Position numbers and translations under genes: made by a program | From: Desulfurobacterium indicum | GTDB taxonomy: Bacteria; Aquificota; Aquificia; Desulfurobacteriales; Desulfurobacteriaceae | Direction: 5' to 3' | DNA: 64,000 nt | NCBI RefSeq assembly: GCF_001968985.1 | Contig: NZ_MOEN01000002.1 | Coordinates: forward strand, 1-64,000 | Shown here: piece by piece, positions 45,191-53,323 of the stretch | Numbering within the stretch: position 1 is the stretch's first letter | How the letters are laid out: each line of letters begins with the position of its first letter | The notes under the pieces: generated by a model | Told to the model about the DNA's origin: nothing | The model's database searches: none | Seen by the model: the letters and a program-made list of their open reading frames with translations, nothing else

Positions 45191-46312
45191 TCATAAAAAT
45201 TGTTCTTCAATTTCATTTATTATTTTTCCGATAATATTTGTTGACAGTAAGAAATAGTCTGGATTTAGTTTCAAAATTTCGTTCTCAAAATTAATTATAT
45301 CGCTTGACAACAGAGTTTGGAGAACTGAACTTTTTCTAACGGCAGATAAGAAAATATTTTTTTCTTCAGGATTCAGTTTAATTCCTCTGTTTTTTCTCAA
45401 TCCCATTGCAATCTTTATTTTAACAAATTCTTTATCGTTAAAAGTCAGATTCTCTTCAAGTATTGGGTTTCCAGAAAGTATGCCTTCCTTGTATTTTTTA
45501 TAATCACTGATGTTTTTAAAGTATGTTTTTGAAAGCATTGAAGCGGCAGAAGGTCCTATACCAAGATAACTTTTTAGTTTCCAGTATGCAAGGTTATGTT
45601 TACATTCAAATCCTGGCTTGGAGAAATTTGATATTTCGTATTGAGCAAATCCTTTGTTTTGCAATATTTTTGTGGTTTTCCCGTAGTATTTGCTGAATTT
45701 TTCTTCTGAAGGTAATTCTAATCTGCCTTTTTTAACCTGTTCGTAGAATGGAGTTTCTTCGTAGACTGTGAGTGCATAACAGGATATGTGAGTTATAGGA
45801 AAATCGGTAGCCGTTAAAAGATCTTTTTCCAGATTATTTTCATCCTGACCTGGTATGCCAAACATAATGTCTACCGAGACGTTGTTAAATATAGAAGTTG
45901 CTGTATGTAAACTTTTGAGTGCTTTTTCAGAATCGTGCCTGCGGTTAAGCATTTTTAGGAGTTTTTCCTGAAATGTTTGAATACCGATACTGATTCTATT
46001 TATACCTGCTGATTTTAAGGCTTTTAAATATTGAAATGTAACATCGTCAGGGTTTATTTCCACTGTTATTTCTTTTGCTGACGGAAAAATATTCAATATT
46101 GATTCAAAGAAGAATGGCGGCATGAGTGAAGGAGTGCCGCCGCCAAAATATATTGTTTCGGGCATAACTGTAATTTTTCTTATTTCAAGTTCTTTCTTGA
46201 GTAGATATAAATAATCCTCAGCATTGGCTACCTCTATAGTCGAAAAAAAGTCACAATACGAACATTTAGTTCTGCAAAATGGAACGTGGACGTATAAGTG
46301 TTTTACTATCAT
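45191..46312 (-). CDS. hemW: HemW-like radical SAM protein (haem chaperone)
   Basis: A 373-residue radical SAM protein of the HemN/HemW family. The cluster motif is C13-R-T-K-C17-S-Y-C20 after HVPF, then TIYFGGGTPSLMPP and INRISIGIQTFQEKLLKMLNRRHDSEKA, as in the family. The compact N-terminus with no extension before HVPFC fits HemW, now viewed as a haem-transfer chaperone, rather than true HemN coproporphyrinogen dehydrogenase. No Shine-Dalgarno is visible at ATG 46312, which begins one base after the previous stop, so translation is probably coupled. Confidence 0.88.
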   Translation of the reverse strand: MIVKHLYVHVPFCRTKCSYCDFFSTIEVANAEDYLYLLKKELEIRKITVMPETIYFGGGTPSLMPPFFFESILNIFPSAKEITVEINPDDVTFQYLKALKSAGINRISIGIQTFQEKLLKMLNRRHDSEKALKSLHTATSIFNNVSVDIMFGIPGQDENNLEKDLLTATDFPITHISCYALTVYEETPFYEQVKKGRLELPSEEKFSKYYGKTTKILQNKGFAQYEISNFSKPGFECKHNLAYWKLKSYLGIGPSAASMLSKTYFKNISDYKKYKEGILSGNPILEENLTFNDKEFVKIKIAMGLRKNRGIKLNPEEKNIFLSAVRKSSVLQTLLSSDIINFENEILKLNPDYFLLSTNIIGKIINEIEEQFL

Positions 46313-46313
46313 C

Positions 46314-46778
46314 TTATTTAAAACTATATGAGACAGTAATTACTGGAAACGGTATAAAGTCGGCTCCGAAAAATTTGCTGAAGAAGTAAACACCTCCGCC
46401 TATGGAGAAAGCTCCGTTTTCTCCCGTAGGATCATCTCCGTTCGGAAGATCGTATTCTATTCCTCCGCCGAAATATGGGTAGATTATTGTTGCCGTTCCA
46501 CCTTCAAGGTAAGGATGAACTGCCTGCAATTCGTCGTTTACTGTAAAGTAATATCTGAAACCAAATCCTAGCCCTGCTGTTACACCGTAAAGATATTTAG
46601 GAGCTCCGTTACCGTCTCTTTCCAGCCTTCCTGCAAATATTGTGTCAAGGCCGACACGCCACTGATTTCCTGGTAGATTAATGGTGGTTTGTGTTTCGTT
46701 TTCGGCCGCATAACAGGTTGTGTATAGTGCAGACATGGCTATTAATGTGATAGCTCCTGTGATCAATGCTTTTTTCAT
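46314..46778 (-). CDS. Small outer-membrane beta-barrel-like protein
   Basis: A 154-residue exported protein with signal peptide MKKALITGAITLIAMSALYTTCYA. The mature part is Gly/Tyr/Phe-rich with alternating strands (WRVGLDTIFAG; YLYGVTAGLGFGFRYYF; YPYFGGGIEYDL; FSIGGGVYFFSKFFGADF) and ends PVITVSYSFK. It looks like a small eight-strand barrel, though the final residue is Lys, not Phe. Function unknown. GGGAGGAATC precedes the ATG. Followed by hemW. Confidence 0.65.
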   Translation of the reverse strand: MKKALITGAITLIAMSALYTTCYAAENETQTTINLPGNQWRVGLDTIFAGRLERDGNGAPKYLYGVTAGLGFGFRYYFTVNDELQAVHPYLEGGTATIIYPYFGGGIEYDLPNGDDPTGENGAFSIGGGVYFFSKFFGADFIPFPVITVSYSFK

Positions 46779-46814
46779 GATTCCTCCCGTTAAAATATTC
46801 AGTAAAAGTTATAA

Positions 46815-46842
46815 TTGCATTATAGGACTGTCATACTATAAA
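46815..46842 (+). promoter_or_regulatory. Promoter of ppsA
   Basis: TTGCAT at 46815-46820, a 16-bp spacer and TATAAA at 46837-46842. The ATG follows 18 bases after the -10, leaving a leader of about 11 bases that carries GGGGGG as the ribosome-binding site. The same 80-base gap must hold the divergent promoter of the small barrel gene. Confidence 0.5.
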
Positions 46843-46860
46843 TATGGGGGGTTTTTGAAA

Positions 46861-49287
46861 ATGGACAATAGAAATGTTCTCTGGTTAAGGGATGTAACTT
46901 TGAAAGATGTGCACCTGGTAGGAGGGAAAAACGCTTCTTTAGGAGAAATGCTTAACGTTCTTTCTTTTAAAGGAATAAATGTGCCGGATGGGTTTGTGGT
47001 AACGGCTAATGCCTACTTCAGATTTATCGATTTTAATAACCTTCGTGAAAAGATAGAAGAAGTGATAGCTTCCATAGATGTGAAAGATGTTGAGGATTTG
47101 CAGCGCAAAGCCGGTGTTATAAGAGCGCTTATTAGGGAGGGAAAGTTTCCTGAAAAAATGGAGAGGGAAATCCTTAGTTATTATCGAGCGCTTGGTGAGA
47201 AGTATAACATGGAGAATGTAGATGTTGCAGTACGTTCTTCTGCAACTGCTGAGGATCTTCCAGATGCCTCTTTTGCCGGACAACAGGATACTTACCTGAA
47301 TATAAAGGGGGAGTCTGCCCTCCTTGATGCAGTTAAAAGATGTTTTGCTTCATTATTTACCGCCAGGGCTATTTCTTATAGAGAAAGTTTTGGATTTGAT
47401 CATTTTAAAGTCGGAATTTCCGTAGGTATTCAAAAAATGGTTCGTTCTGATCTTGGTGCTTCTGGTGTTTGTTTCTCTCTCGATACAGAGACAGGATTTG
47501 AAAATGTTGTTTTGATAACAGGTATTTATGGGCTCGGAGAGTTGATTGTTGGTGGAGAAGTGGTTCCTGATGAATTTCTGGTATTTAAGCCGACTCTAAA
47601 GAAAGGATATAAAGCCATAATAGAAAAGAAGCTGGGAGATAAAGAGAAAAAGCTTATATATACCGATGACGGTGAAGGAACAGTAGTGGATATTGTTCCA
47701 GAGAAAGAGAGAGAAAAGTTTTGTCTTTCAGATGAAGAGGTTTTGAAGCTGGCTGACTGGGTTTTAAAAATAGAGGAGCATTATTCCAATCTTTACGGTC
47801 GCTGGTGTCCGATGGATGTTGAATGGGCAAAGGACGGGATAAGCGGGGAGTTATTCGTGGTCCAGGCTCGTCCTGAAACTGTTCAGTCAAGAAAAGATAG
47901 AAGTAAATTGACCGTGTATAAAATAGAGCTTTCTCCTGAAGAAAAAAATAAAAAATTACTTCTTAAAGGTACTGCTGTTGGAAGCAAGATAGCATCGGGA
48001 AAAGTGAGGAAGCTTTCCTCTCCGGAAAATGCATCTTCTTTTAATGAGGGTGAAATTCTTGTTGCTGAGATAACTGATCCTGATTGGGAACCTATAATGA
48101 AAAAAGCTGCAGCTATTATTACCGAAAGAGGCGGAAGAACCTGTCATGCTGCTATTGTTGCAAGGGAACTTGGTGTTCCTGCAGTTGTTGGAGCAAAAAG
48201 TGCCCTTGATGTCTTAGAGAATGGGCAAACTGTGACGGTTTCCTGCGCGGAAGGTAGTGACGGTTACGTTTATGAGGGGGCAGTTCCTTATTCGGTAGAA
48301 GAAGTTGATATCTCTGAAATTCCTGAGGTTAAGACTCCTATAATGTTTAATGTTGCTACTCCAGACAAAGCCTTTGAACTTTCGTTTTTGCCTAACGAAG
48401 GAGTAGGCCTTGCAAGGGAGGAATTCATAATAAATAACTATATAGGAATTCATCCCCTTGCGCTGATCCATTTTGATTTTATTGAAAAAGAGGATTCAGA
48501 AATTGCAGAGTTGATAAAAGAAAAGACATTCGGATATGACAATCCGGTCGATTACTATGTCGATAAACTTTCTTATGGTATTGCCAAAATTGCTGCGGCA
48601 TTTTATCCTAAGCCGGTAATAGTAAGATTTTCCGATTTTAAATCTAATGAGTACGCAAACCTTTTAGGTGGATCCCATTTTGAGCCTAAGGAAGAAAATC
48701 CTATGCTTGGTTGGAGGGGGGCTTCAAGATATTATTCTGAAAAATTTAAAGAGGCTTTTGGTCTGGAGTGCATTGCTATAAAACGTGTCAGGGAAGAGAT
48801 GGGACTTGACAATGTTATTGTTATGATTCCGTTTTGTCGCACTCCCGAAGAGGGCAAGAAAGTGCTGAATGTTATGGAAGAGTATGGCCTTGAGCGTGGC
48901 AAAAACAGCCTTAAAGTTTACGTTATGTGTGAAATTCCGTCCAATGTAATTTTAGCTGAGCAGTTTTCCGAAATCTTTGATGGCTTTTCAATAGGTTCGA
49001 ATGATCTGACACAGTTAACGCTTGGTCTTGACAGAGATTCCGAGCTTGTTGCTTCCATATATGATGAAAGGAACGATGCAGTTAAGTTTATGGTTGCCAC
49101 AGTTATAGATAAAGCCAAAAAGCTTGGACGAAAAGTGGGTATATGTGGACAGGCTCCTTCCGATTATCCTGAGTTTGCCGAATTTCTGGTGGAGAAAGGG
49201 ATAGATACAATTTCTATTAATCCTGATGCTCTTTTGAAAACAAGAAAGGCTGTGGCTGAAATAGAACGGAAACTGAAGCTGGATTAA
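46861..49287 (+). CDS. ppsA: Phosphoenolpyruvate synthase
   Basis: Converts pyruvate and ATP to PEP, AMP and phosphate, a gluconeogenic or anaplerotic step expected in an autotroph. The 808-residue protein starts at ATG 46861 (MDNRNVLWLRDV); the frame is open 141 bases further upstream, but that part is antisense to the neighbour. N-terminal ATP-grasp domain: LVGGKNASLGEM (residues 19-30) and VAVRSSATAEDLPDASFAGQQDTYLN. Phospho-His domain: TERGGRTCHAAIVARELGVPAVVG. C-terminal PEP-binding barrel: AREEFI, FSIGSNDLTQLTLGLDRDS and GICGQAPSDYPEFAEFL with the catalytic Cys. All are characteristic of PpsA. Confidence 0.96.
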   Translation: MDNRNVLWLRDVTLKDVHLVGGKNASLGEMLNVLSFKGINVPDGFVVTANAYFRFIDFNNLREKIEEVIASIDVKDVEDLQRKAGVIRALIREGKFPEKMEREILSYYRALGEKYNMENVDVAVRSSATAEDLPDASFAGQQDTYLNIKGESALLDAVKRCFASLFTARAISYRESFGFDHFKVGISVGIQKMVRSDLGASGVCFSLDTETGFENVVLITGIYGLGELIVGGEVVPDEFLVFKPTLKKGYKAIIEKKLGDKEKKLIYTDDGEGTVVDIVPEKEREKFCLSDEEVLKLADWVLKIEEHYSNLYGRWCPMDVEWAKDGISGELFVVQARPETVQSRKDRSKLTVYKIELSPEEKNKKLLLKGTAVGSKIASGKVRKLSSPENASSFNEGEILVAEITDPDWEPIMKKAAAIITERGGRTCHAAIVARELGVPAVVGAKSALDVLENGQTVTVSCAEGSDGYVYEGAVPYSVEEVDISEIPEVKTPIMFNVATPDKAFELSFLPNEGVGLAREEFIINNYIGIHPLALIHFDFIEKEDSEIAELIKEKTFGYDNPVDYYVDKLSYGIAKIAAAFYPKPVIVRFSDFKSNEYANLLGGSHFEPKEENPMLGWRGASRYYSEKFKEAFGLECIAIKRVREEMGLDNVIVMIPFCRTPEEGKKVLNVMEEYGLERGKNSLKVYVMCEIPSNVILAEQFSEIFDGFSIGSNDLTQLTLGLDRDSELVASIYDERNDAVKFMVATVIDKAKKLGRKVGICGQAPSDYPEFAEFLVEKGIDTISINPDALLKTRKAVAEIERKLKLD

Positions 49288-49291
49288 TTTG

Positions 49292-49320
49292 ACAGGCGGG
49301 TAGCTCCCGCCTGTATTTTG
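49292..49320 (+). terminator. Terminator of ppsA
   Basis: ACAGGCGGG (49292-49300) pairs perfectly with CCCGCCTGT (49306-49314) over a five-base loop, followed by ATTTTG. It separates ppsA from the secA unit. Confidence 0.82.
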
Positions 49321-49344
49321 AAGATTGTGATAATCTCCGAAGTT

Positions 49345-49373
49345 TTGACACTTCTCGTTTATTGGTGTATCTT
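49345..49373 (+). promoter_or_regulatory. Promoter of the SecM-like ORF and secA; probable leaderless start
   Basis: A perfect TTGACA at 49345-49350, an optimal 17-bp spacer and TATCTT at 49368-49373. The ATG of the next ORF begins only nine bases after the -10. Transcription would then start within about three bases of the ATG, and no Shine-Dalgarno precedes it, so the message is probably leaderless. This is one of the two best promoter matches in the window. Confidence 0.75.
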
Positions 49374-49382
49374 TAAACCACC

Positions 49383-49679
49383 ATGAAAAAGTTCAGAATT
49401 AATACCATTATAGTTGGATTTATATTTTTAACAGTTTTTACCTGCGGTGAAACACCAGCAGAAGTCCTTTCTTCTGTTAACTTTTCCGTTGAGCAGATAG
49501 AGGTTGTTAATAACAAAAGAGATTTGAAAATTAAATCAGAAAAAAGTGTCTTTTTACCTATTAAGCAACTTTTCAAAGATTATAAAGAAAATTATGGTTT
49601 TTCAGATGTTTACACTCAGTTTTCTTTCTGTTCTTTTGCGATAAAATCCTTGCCTCCCAGAGCTTCTCCGCTTTCTTAA
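49383..49679 (+). CDS. Candidate SecM-like secretion-monitor arrest peptide upstream of secA
   Basis: A 98-residue protein matching no family I know. The N-terminus is signal-like: basic MKKFR, hydrophobic core I9-T20, then CGETPA with possible cleavage after Ala26 or, less likely, lipidation at Cys21. A charged middle (residues 40-70, Lys/Asp/Glu-rich) leads to the C-terminal F80-SFCSFAIKSLPPRASP-96 followed only by Leu-Ser. E. coli SecM arrests in FSTPVWISQAQGIRAGP; ungapped, Phe 1, Ser 2, aromatic 6, Arg 14, Ala 15 and Pro 17 match, while Ile 7, Gly 12, Ile 13 and Gly 16 do not. SecM likewise ends four residues after its Pro and precedes secA. At arrest about 60 residues, including the signal, would be outside the ribosome. 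Position, signal and motif support a SecM-type role; arrest itself is inferred. Confidence 0.6.
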   Translation: MKKFRINTIIVGFIFLTVFTCGETPAEVLSSVNFSVEQIEVVNNKRDLKIKSEKSVFLPIKQLFKDYKENYGFSDVYTQFSFCSFAIKSLPPRASPLS

Positions 49680-49732
49680 TCAGGGTTTTCAGTTTTTAAC
49701 TTAAATCTTAAATGAAAAATCAGGAGGTTTTA
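49642..49732 (+). promoter_or_regulatory. Possible secA translation switch: 3' end of the leader ORF pairs with the secA Shine-Dalgarno
   Basis: The secA ribosome-binding stretch GGAGGTTTTA (49723-49732) can pair with CCTCC at 49653-49657 plus TAAAA at 49642-49646, ten pairs with a six-base bulge. TCTCC at 49665-49669 is an alternative partner. Both lie in the last 15 codons of the leader ORF. A ribosome stalled with Ser95 (49665-49667) in the P site would cover about 49650-49682, hence both, leaving the secA site open. Pairing is seen; function and stability are inferred. Confidence 0.45.
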
Positions 49733-49733
49733 A

Positions 49734-52322
49734 ATGATAGATATTGTCCTTACTAAGCTTTTTGGTAGCAAGAACGAAAGAGTTGTTAAAAAAATGAGGC
49801 CTATTGTTGAAAAGATAAACGCATTGGAGCCGGAATTTGAGAAGAAAAGTAAAGAAGAACTTCAAGCTCTTACGGCAAAGTGGAGAGAAGAGCTTTCAAA
49901 AATAAAAGATGCGAAAGAGCAATTTAAGTATATGGATAAGATTTTACCTGAAGCTTTTGCAGCAGTTCGTGAGGCAGCAAAAAGAACTTTAGGTATGAGA
50001 CATTATGATGTTCAGCTTATAGGTGGTATGGTCCTTCATCAGGGGAAGGTTGCCGAAATGAAAACAGGTGAAGGGAAGACCCTTGTTGCTACGCTTCCTG
50101 TATATTTAAATGCACTTGCCGGAAGAGGCGTTCACGTTGTTACAGTTAACGATTACCTTGCCAAGAGAGATGCCGAATGGATGGGACCTGTTTATAACTA
50201 TCTCGGTATAACGGTTGGCTATCTCCAGAACAATATGGAGAAACCGGAAAGAAAAGAGATGTATATGAAAGATGTAACTTATGGAACGAACAGTGAGTTT
50301 GGATTTGATTATCTCCGTGATAACATGGCGTTTTCAAAAGATGAGAGAGTACAGAGGGATCTTTTTTATGCGATAGTTGACGAGGCAGATTCTATTCTTA
50401 TTGATGAGGCTAGGACGCCGCTTATTATTTCTGGACCTTCAGAAGAAAATGTCGATATCTATTACATAGCAGATTCTATTGTTAGACAGCTGAAAAAAGA
50501 AAAACATTTTACGGTTGATGAGAAAAACAAGACAGCTGTTTTAACCGATGAAGGAATCAGGGAAGTTGAAAAGATAGTTAGTAAAATGACGGATATAAAG
50601 GACTTTAACCTTTATGACCCTAAATTTGCCGATCTTCTTCACGGTATTATCCAGTCTTTGAGAGCTCATCATTTGTTCAAAAGAGATGTGGATTATGTTG
50701 TAAAAGATGGGAAGGTGATCATAGTTGATGAATTTACTGGAAGAATAATGCCGGGGAGACGCTGGAGCGATGGACTCCATCAGGCGGTAGAAGCGAAAGA
50801 GAAAGTAAAAATAGAAGCAGAAAACCAGACACTTGCGACTATAACCATTCAAAACTATTTCCGTCTATATAAAAAACTTGCCGGAATGACGGGAACTGCC
50901 GAAACGGAAGCGGCTGAACTTAAAGAAATCTATGGACTTGATGTTGTTGTTATTCCGACTAATAAGCCTGTTATAAGAAAAGATCATCCGGATGTTATTT
51001 ACAAGACAATGAAAGCCAAGTATGATGCTGTTGTTAAGGAAATTGAGAAGAACTATAAAGTGGGAAGACCTGTTCTTGTTGGGACCAACTCTATTGAGGC
51101 TTCTGAGTATCTTTCAATGCTATTAAAGAAAAAGGGTATTCCTCACAACGTTCTTAATGCCAAGTATCATGAAAGAGAAGCCGAAATCGTTGCTCAAGCG
51201 GGGCGGCTCGGAGCTGTTACGATAGCTACAAACATGGCTGGTCGTGGAACGGATATTCTGCTTGGTGGTAATCCGGAATACATGGCAAAACAGGAGCTTA
51301 AAAAGCGTGGAATAACGCCAGAGAAAGTCGGTGAAGAGAAATATGAAGAGCTGCTAAAAGAAGAGACGGAAAAATTCAGAAAAATAACGGAAGAAGAAAA
51401 GAAAAAGGTAATAGAACTTGGCGGACTTTATATTATTGGAACGGAGAGAAACGAAGCTCGCCGTATAGATAACCAGTTAAGAGGTCGTGCAGGAAGACAG
51501 GGAGACCCGGGAGAATCAAGATTTTTCCTTTCTCTTGAAGATGATCTTTTAAGGTTGTTTGGTTCTGACAGAATTAAGAAATTAATGGAAATGATGAATG
51601 TTCCCGATGATGAGCCTATAACTCACAAGATGGTTTCAAAGGCTCTTGAAAATGCCCAGAAACGTGTTGAAGATCAGAACTTCCAGATAAGAAAGAGGCT
51701 TTTAGAGTATGACGAAGTTTACAACGTTCAGAGGAAGGTAATCTATGAGCAGAGAAACAAGCTCCTTGACGGAGAAGATTTCAAAGAGGATATTCTCTAT
51801 ATGATTGAAGAAGTTGTCTGGAAGCTTATAGATCTTTATGCTCCTGAAAATATTGTTCCTGACGAGTGGGATTTTGAAGGTTTGAAAAAGGCGCTGGAAT
51901 TACGTTTCGGCCTTGAATTTGTTATTCCGTCATCATTTAAAGAGCTTATGGAAATGAAGGTTGAGGGGGCGGTTGACGAGAGAGATAAGCTGTTCCATCT
52001 GATCTATGACAGGCTCGTTAAAGAGTATGAGGAAAAAGAGAAACTTATAGGTAGCCAGCAACTCAGAGAAATAGAAAGGCTAATAATGCTTCAAACGCTT
52101 GATCATTACTGGAGACAACACCTGAGGGCTCTTGATCACATCAAGGAGAGTATCGGATGGAGAGGATATGCTCAGAAAGATCCGATTGTTGAATTCAAGA
52201 AAGAGGCGTTTATCCTGTTTGAGGAGCTTATTTCTAACATAGAGGATGCTACGGTTGACGGTATATTTAACTACTTCAAATATGTGGAAAGCCAAATGGA
52301 GCAAAATGAAAATAAGGCCTGA
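49734..52322 (+). CDS. secA: Protein translocase ATPase SecA
   Basis: Motor of the Sec pathway, 862 residues. Walker A is MKTGEGKTLVATLP (near residue 104), followed by VNDYLAKRDAEWMGPVYNYLG. The DEAD-like motif is IVDEADSILIDEARTPLIISGP, the second helicase half has TNMAGRGTDILLGGNPE and IDNQLRGRAGRQGDPGESRFFLSLEDDLLR, and the scaffold end is LQTLDHYWRQHLRALDHIKESIGWRGYAQKDP. The C-terminus ends QMEQNENKA and lacks the Cys-rich zinc-binding tail that binds SecB in many bacteria. AGGAGG lies six bases before the ATG. It follows the SecM-like ORF after 54 bases. Confidence 0.97.
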   Translation: MIDIVLTKLFGSKNERVVKKMRPIVEKINALEPEFEKKSKEELQALTAKWREELSKIKDAKEQFKYMDKILPEAFAAVREAAKRTLGMRHYDVQLIGGMVLHQGKVAEMKTGEGKTLVATLPVYLNALAGRGVHVVTVNDYLAKRDAEWMGPVYNYLGITVGYLQNNMEKPERKEMYMKDVTYGTNSEFGFDYLRDNMAFSKDERVQRDLFYAIVDEADSILIDEARTPLIISGPSEENVDIYYIADSIVRQLKKEKHFTVDEKNKTAVLTDEGIREVEKIVSKMTDIKDFNLYDPKFADLLHGIIQSLRAHHLFKRDVDYVVKDGKVIIVDEFTGRIMPGRRWSDGLHQAVEAKEKVKIEAENQTLATITIQNYFRLYKKLAGMTGTAETEAAELKEIYGLDVVVIPTNKPVIRKDHPDVIYKTMKAKYDAVVKEIEKNYKVGRPVLVGTNSIEASEYLSMLLKKKGIPHNVLNAKYHEREAEIVAQAGRLGAVTIATNMAGRGTDILLGGNPEYMAKQELKKRGITPEKVGEEKYEELLKEETEKFRKITEEEKKKVIELGGLYIIGTERNEARRIDNQLRGRAGRQGDPGESRFFLSLEDDLLRLFGSDRIKKLMEMMNVPDDEPITHKMVSKALENAQKRVEDQNFQIRKRLLEYDEVYNVQRKVIYEQRNKLLDGEDFKEDILYMIEEVVWKLIDLYAPENIVPDEWDFEGLKKALELRFGLEFVIPSSFKELMEMKVEGAVDERDKLFHLIYDRLVKEYEEKEKLIGSQQLREIERLIMLQTLDHYWRQHLRALDHIKESIGWRGYAQKDPIVEFKKEAFILFEELISNIEDATVDGIFNYFKYVESQMEQNENKA

Positions 52323-52347
52323 AGCTGAAAAGGTTTTAGGCCTTTAC
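52314..52347 (+). terminator. Possible terminator at the end of secA
   Basis: AAGGCCT (52314-52320) and AGGCCTT (52338-52344) form a seven-base stem with a 17-base loop that overlaps the secA stop codon. The tail TTTAC is poor, and the stem overlaps the -35 of the next promoter, so this is tentative. Confidence 0.35.
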
Positions 52348-52371
52348 AAAACTGTTAATTTATGTTATGGT
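52343..52371 (+). promoter_or_regulatory. Promoter of the LysM-NlpC/P60 gene
   Basis: TTTACA at 52343-52348, a 17-bp spacer and TATGGT at 52366-52371, about 26 bases before the start codon. A fair sigma-70 match in the short gap after secA. Confidence 0.5.
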
Positions 52372-52397
52372 TAATGTGGGTTAAGGGAGGGAAAATG

Positions 52398-53276
52398 ATG
52401 AGGAAATTAATGCTAACGGTGGCTTTACTCGTTCTGCCAGTAGCTGCAAGGGCAGATTTATATATAGTGAAAAGAGGCGATTCCCTCTATAAAATAGCCC
52501 GCAAATATCACACAAGTGTTGAGACGATAAGACGTCTAAACGGTATAAGGGGAAAACTTTTAAGACCCGGCCAGCGATTAATTGTTCCCGGAAGAAGTCG
52601 ATTTGCGAAGCCAAGGAAAAGTGTTGCTACTATTAACTTGCTTGAGAATGAAGCGAAAGAGCTTTCTACGGAAGTTTCAGAGAAAGATCAGGCTATAAAA
52701 ACGCTTTCCGAACTTAATTCCCAAGATATCTATTCCATAACTGATACAATAGAAACGGAATCAGAACTTCTGTCAGATGCAATATCAACGCCTCTTAATG
52801 TTTCTTATGATAACTGGAGTCTTTCTATTTTAAATCTTCCTCAGTATAAAAGTTCTTTGCTAAAGATACTGGCGAGCATATTTAAACGTTACAAGAATAC
52901 ACCTTACGTATTTGGATACAACAATCCAGCTATGGGGCTTGATTGTTCTTCTTTTACCATGAGAGTTTACAGAAAATTGGGAATTCATCTTCCGCGGACT
53001 GCGCGAGGGCAGTTTAACGTAGGAGTGCCTGTTGATAGGGAGCATTTGAAAGTTGGTGATCTGGTATTTTTCAGAACTTATGCAAGATTTCCTTCCCACG
53101 TTGGTATTTATATAGGTGACGGAAAGTTTGTCCATTTTTCATCCTCAAACCATGGTCTTGCTATTTCTTCTCTTAATAGCAGATATTTCAGGAGAAGATT
53201 TATCGGAGCCAAGAGAGTGTTAAGTGAGAAAAAAGTGAGAGAGGTGGTGGCAAAGTTAAAAGGAAGTTTACGATAA
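52398..53276 (+). CDS. LysM and NlpC/P60 cell-wall hydrolase
   Basis: A 292-residue exported peptidoglycan hydrolase. Signal peptide MRKLMLTVALLVLPVAARA, a LysM domain at residues about 21-64 (YIVKRGDSLYKIARKYHTSVETIRRLNGIRG, LRPGQRLIVPG) and a linker. The C-terminal NlpC/P60 peptidase follows: GLDC183SSFTMRVYRK (catalytic Cys), RTARGQFNVGVPVDREHLKVGDLVFF, and SH234VGIYIGDGKFVH (catalytic His). It would cut gamma-D-Glu-diaminopimelate bonds. Two adjacent ATGs exist; the second (52398) has better spacing to GGGAGGG. HtrA protease gene follows after 47 bases. Confidence 0.88.
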   Translation: MRKLMLTVALLVLPVAARADLYIVKRGDSLYKIARKYHTSVETIRRLNGIRGKLLRPGQRLIVPGRSRFAKPRKSVATINLLENEAKELSTEVSEKDQAIKTLSELNSQDIYSITDTIETESELLSDAISTPLNVSYDNWSLSILNLPQYKSSLLKILASIFKRYKNTPYVFGYNNPAMGLDCSSFTMRVYRKLGIHLPRTARGQFNVGVPVDREHLKVGDLVFFRTYARFPSHVGIYIGDGKFVHFSSSNHGLAISSLNSRYFRRRFIGAKRVLSEKKVREVVAKLKGSLR

Positions 53277-53323
53277 ACTGCAGGATAAAAACAATAAAAA
53301 CACTGCAAAAAAGGAGGTAAGCG

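Noticed and set aside
46720-46860. 47-residue N-terminal extension of ppsA
   Set aside because: It is antisense to the neighbouring barrel gene and its promoter; ATG 46861 matches the usual PpsA N-terminus.
49653-49657. Alternative idea that the secA leader ORF is a transcription attenuator with a terminator
   Set aside because: No GC stem with T-run lies between the ORF and secA; the complementarity involves the secA ribosome-binding site, so control of translation is the better reading.
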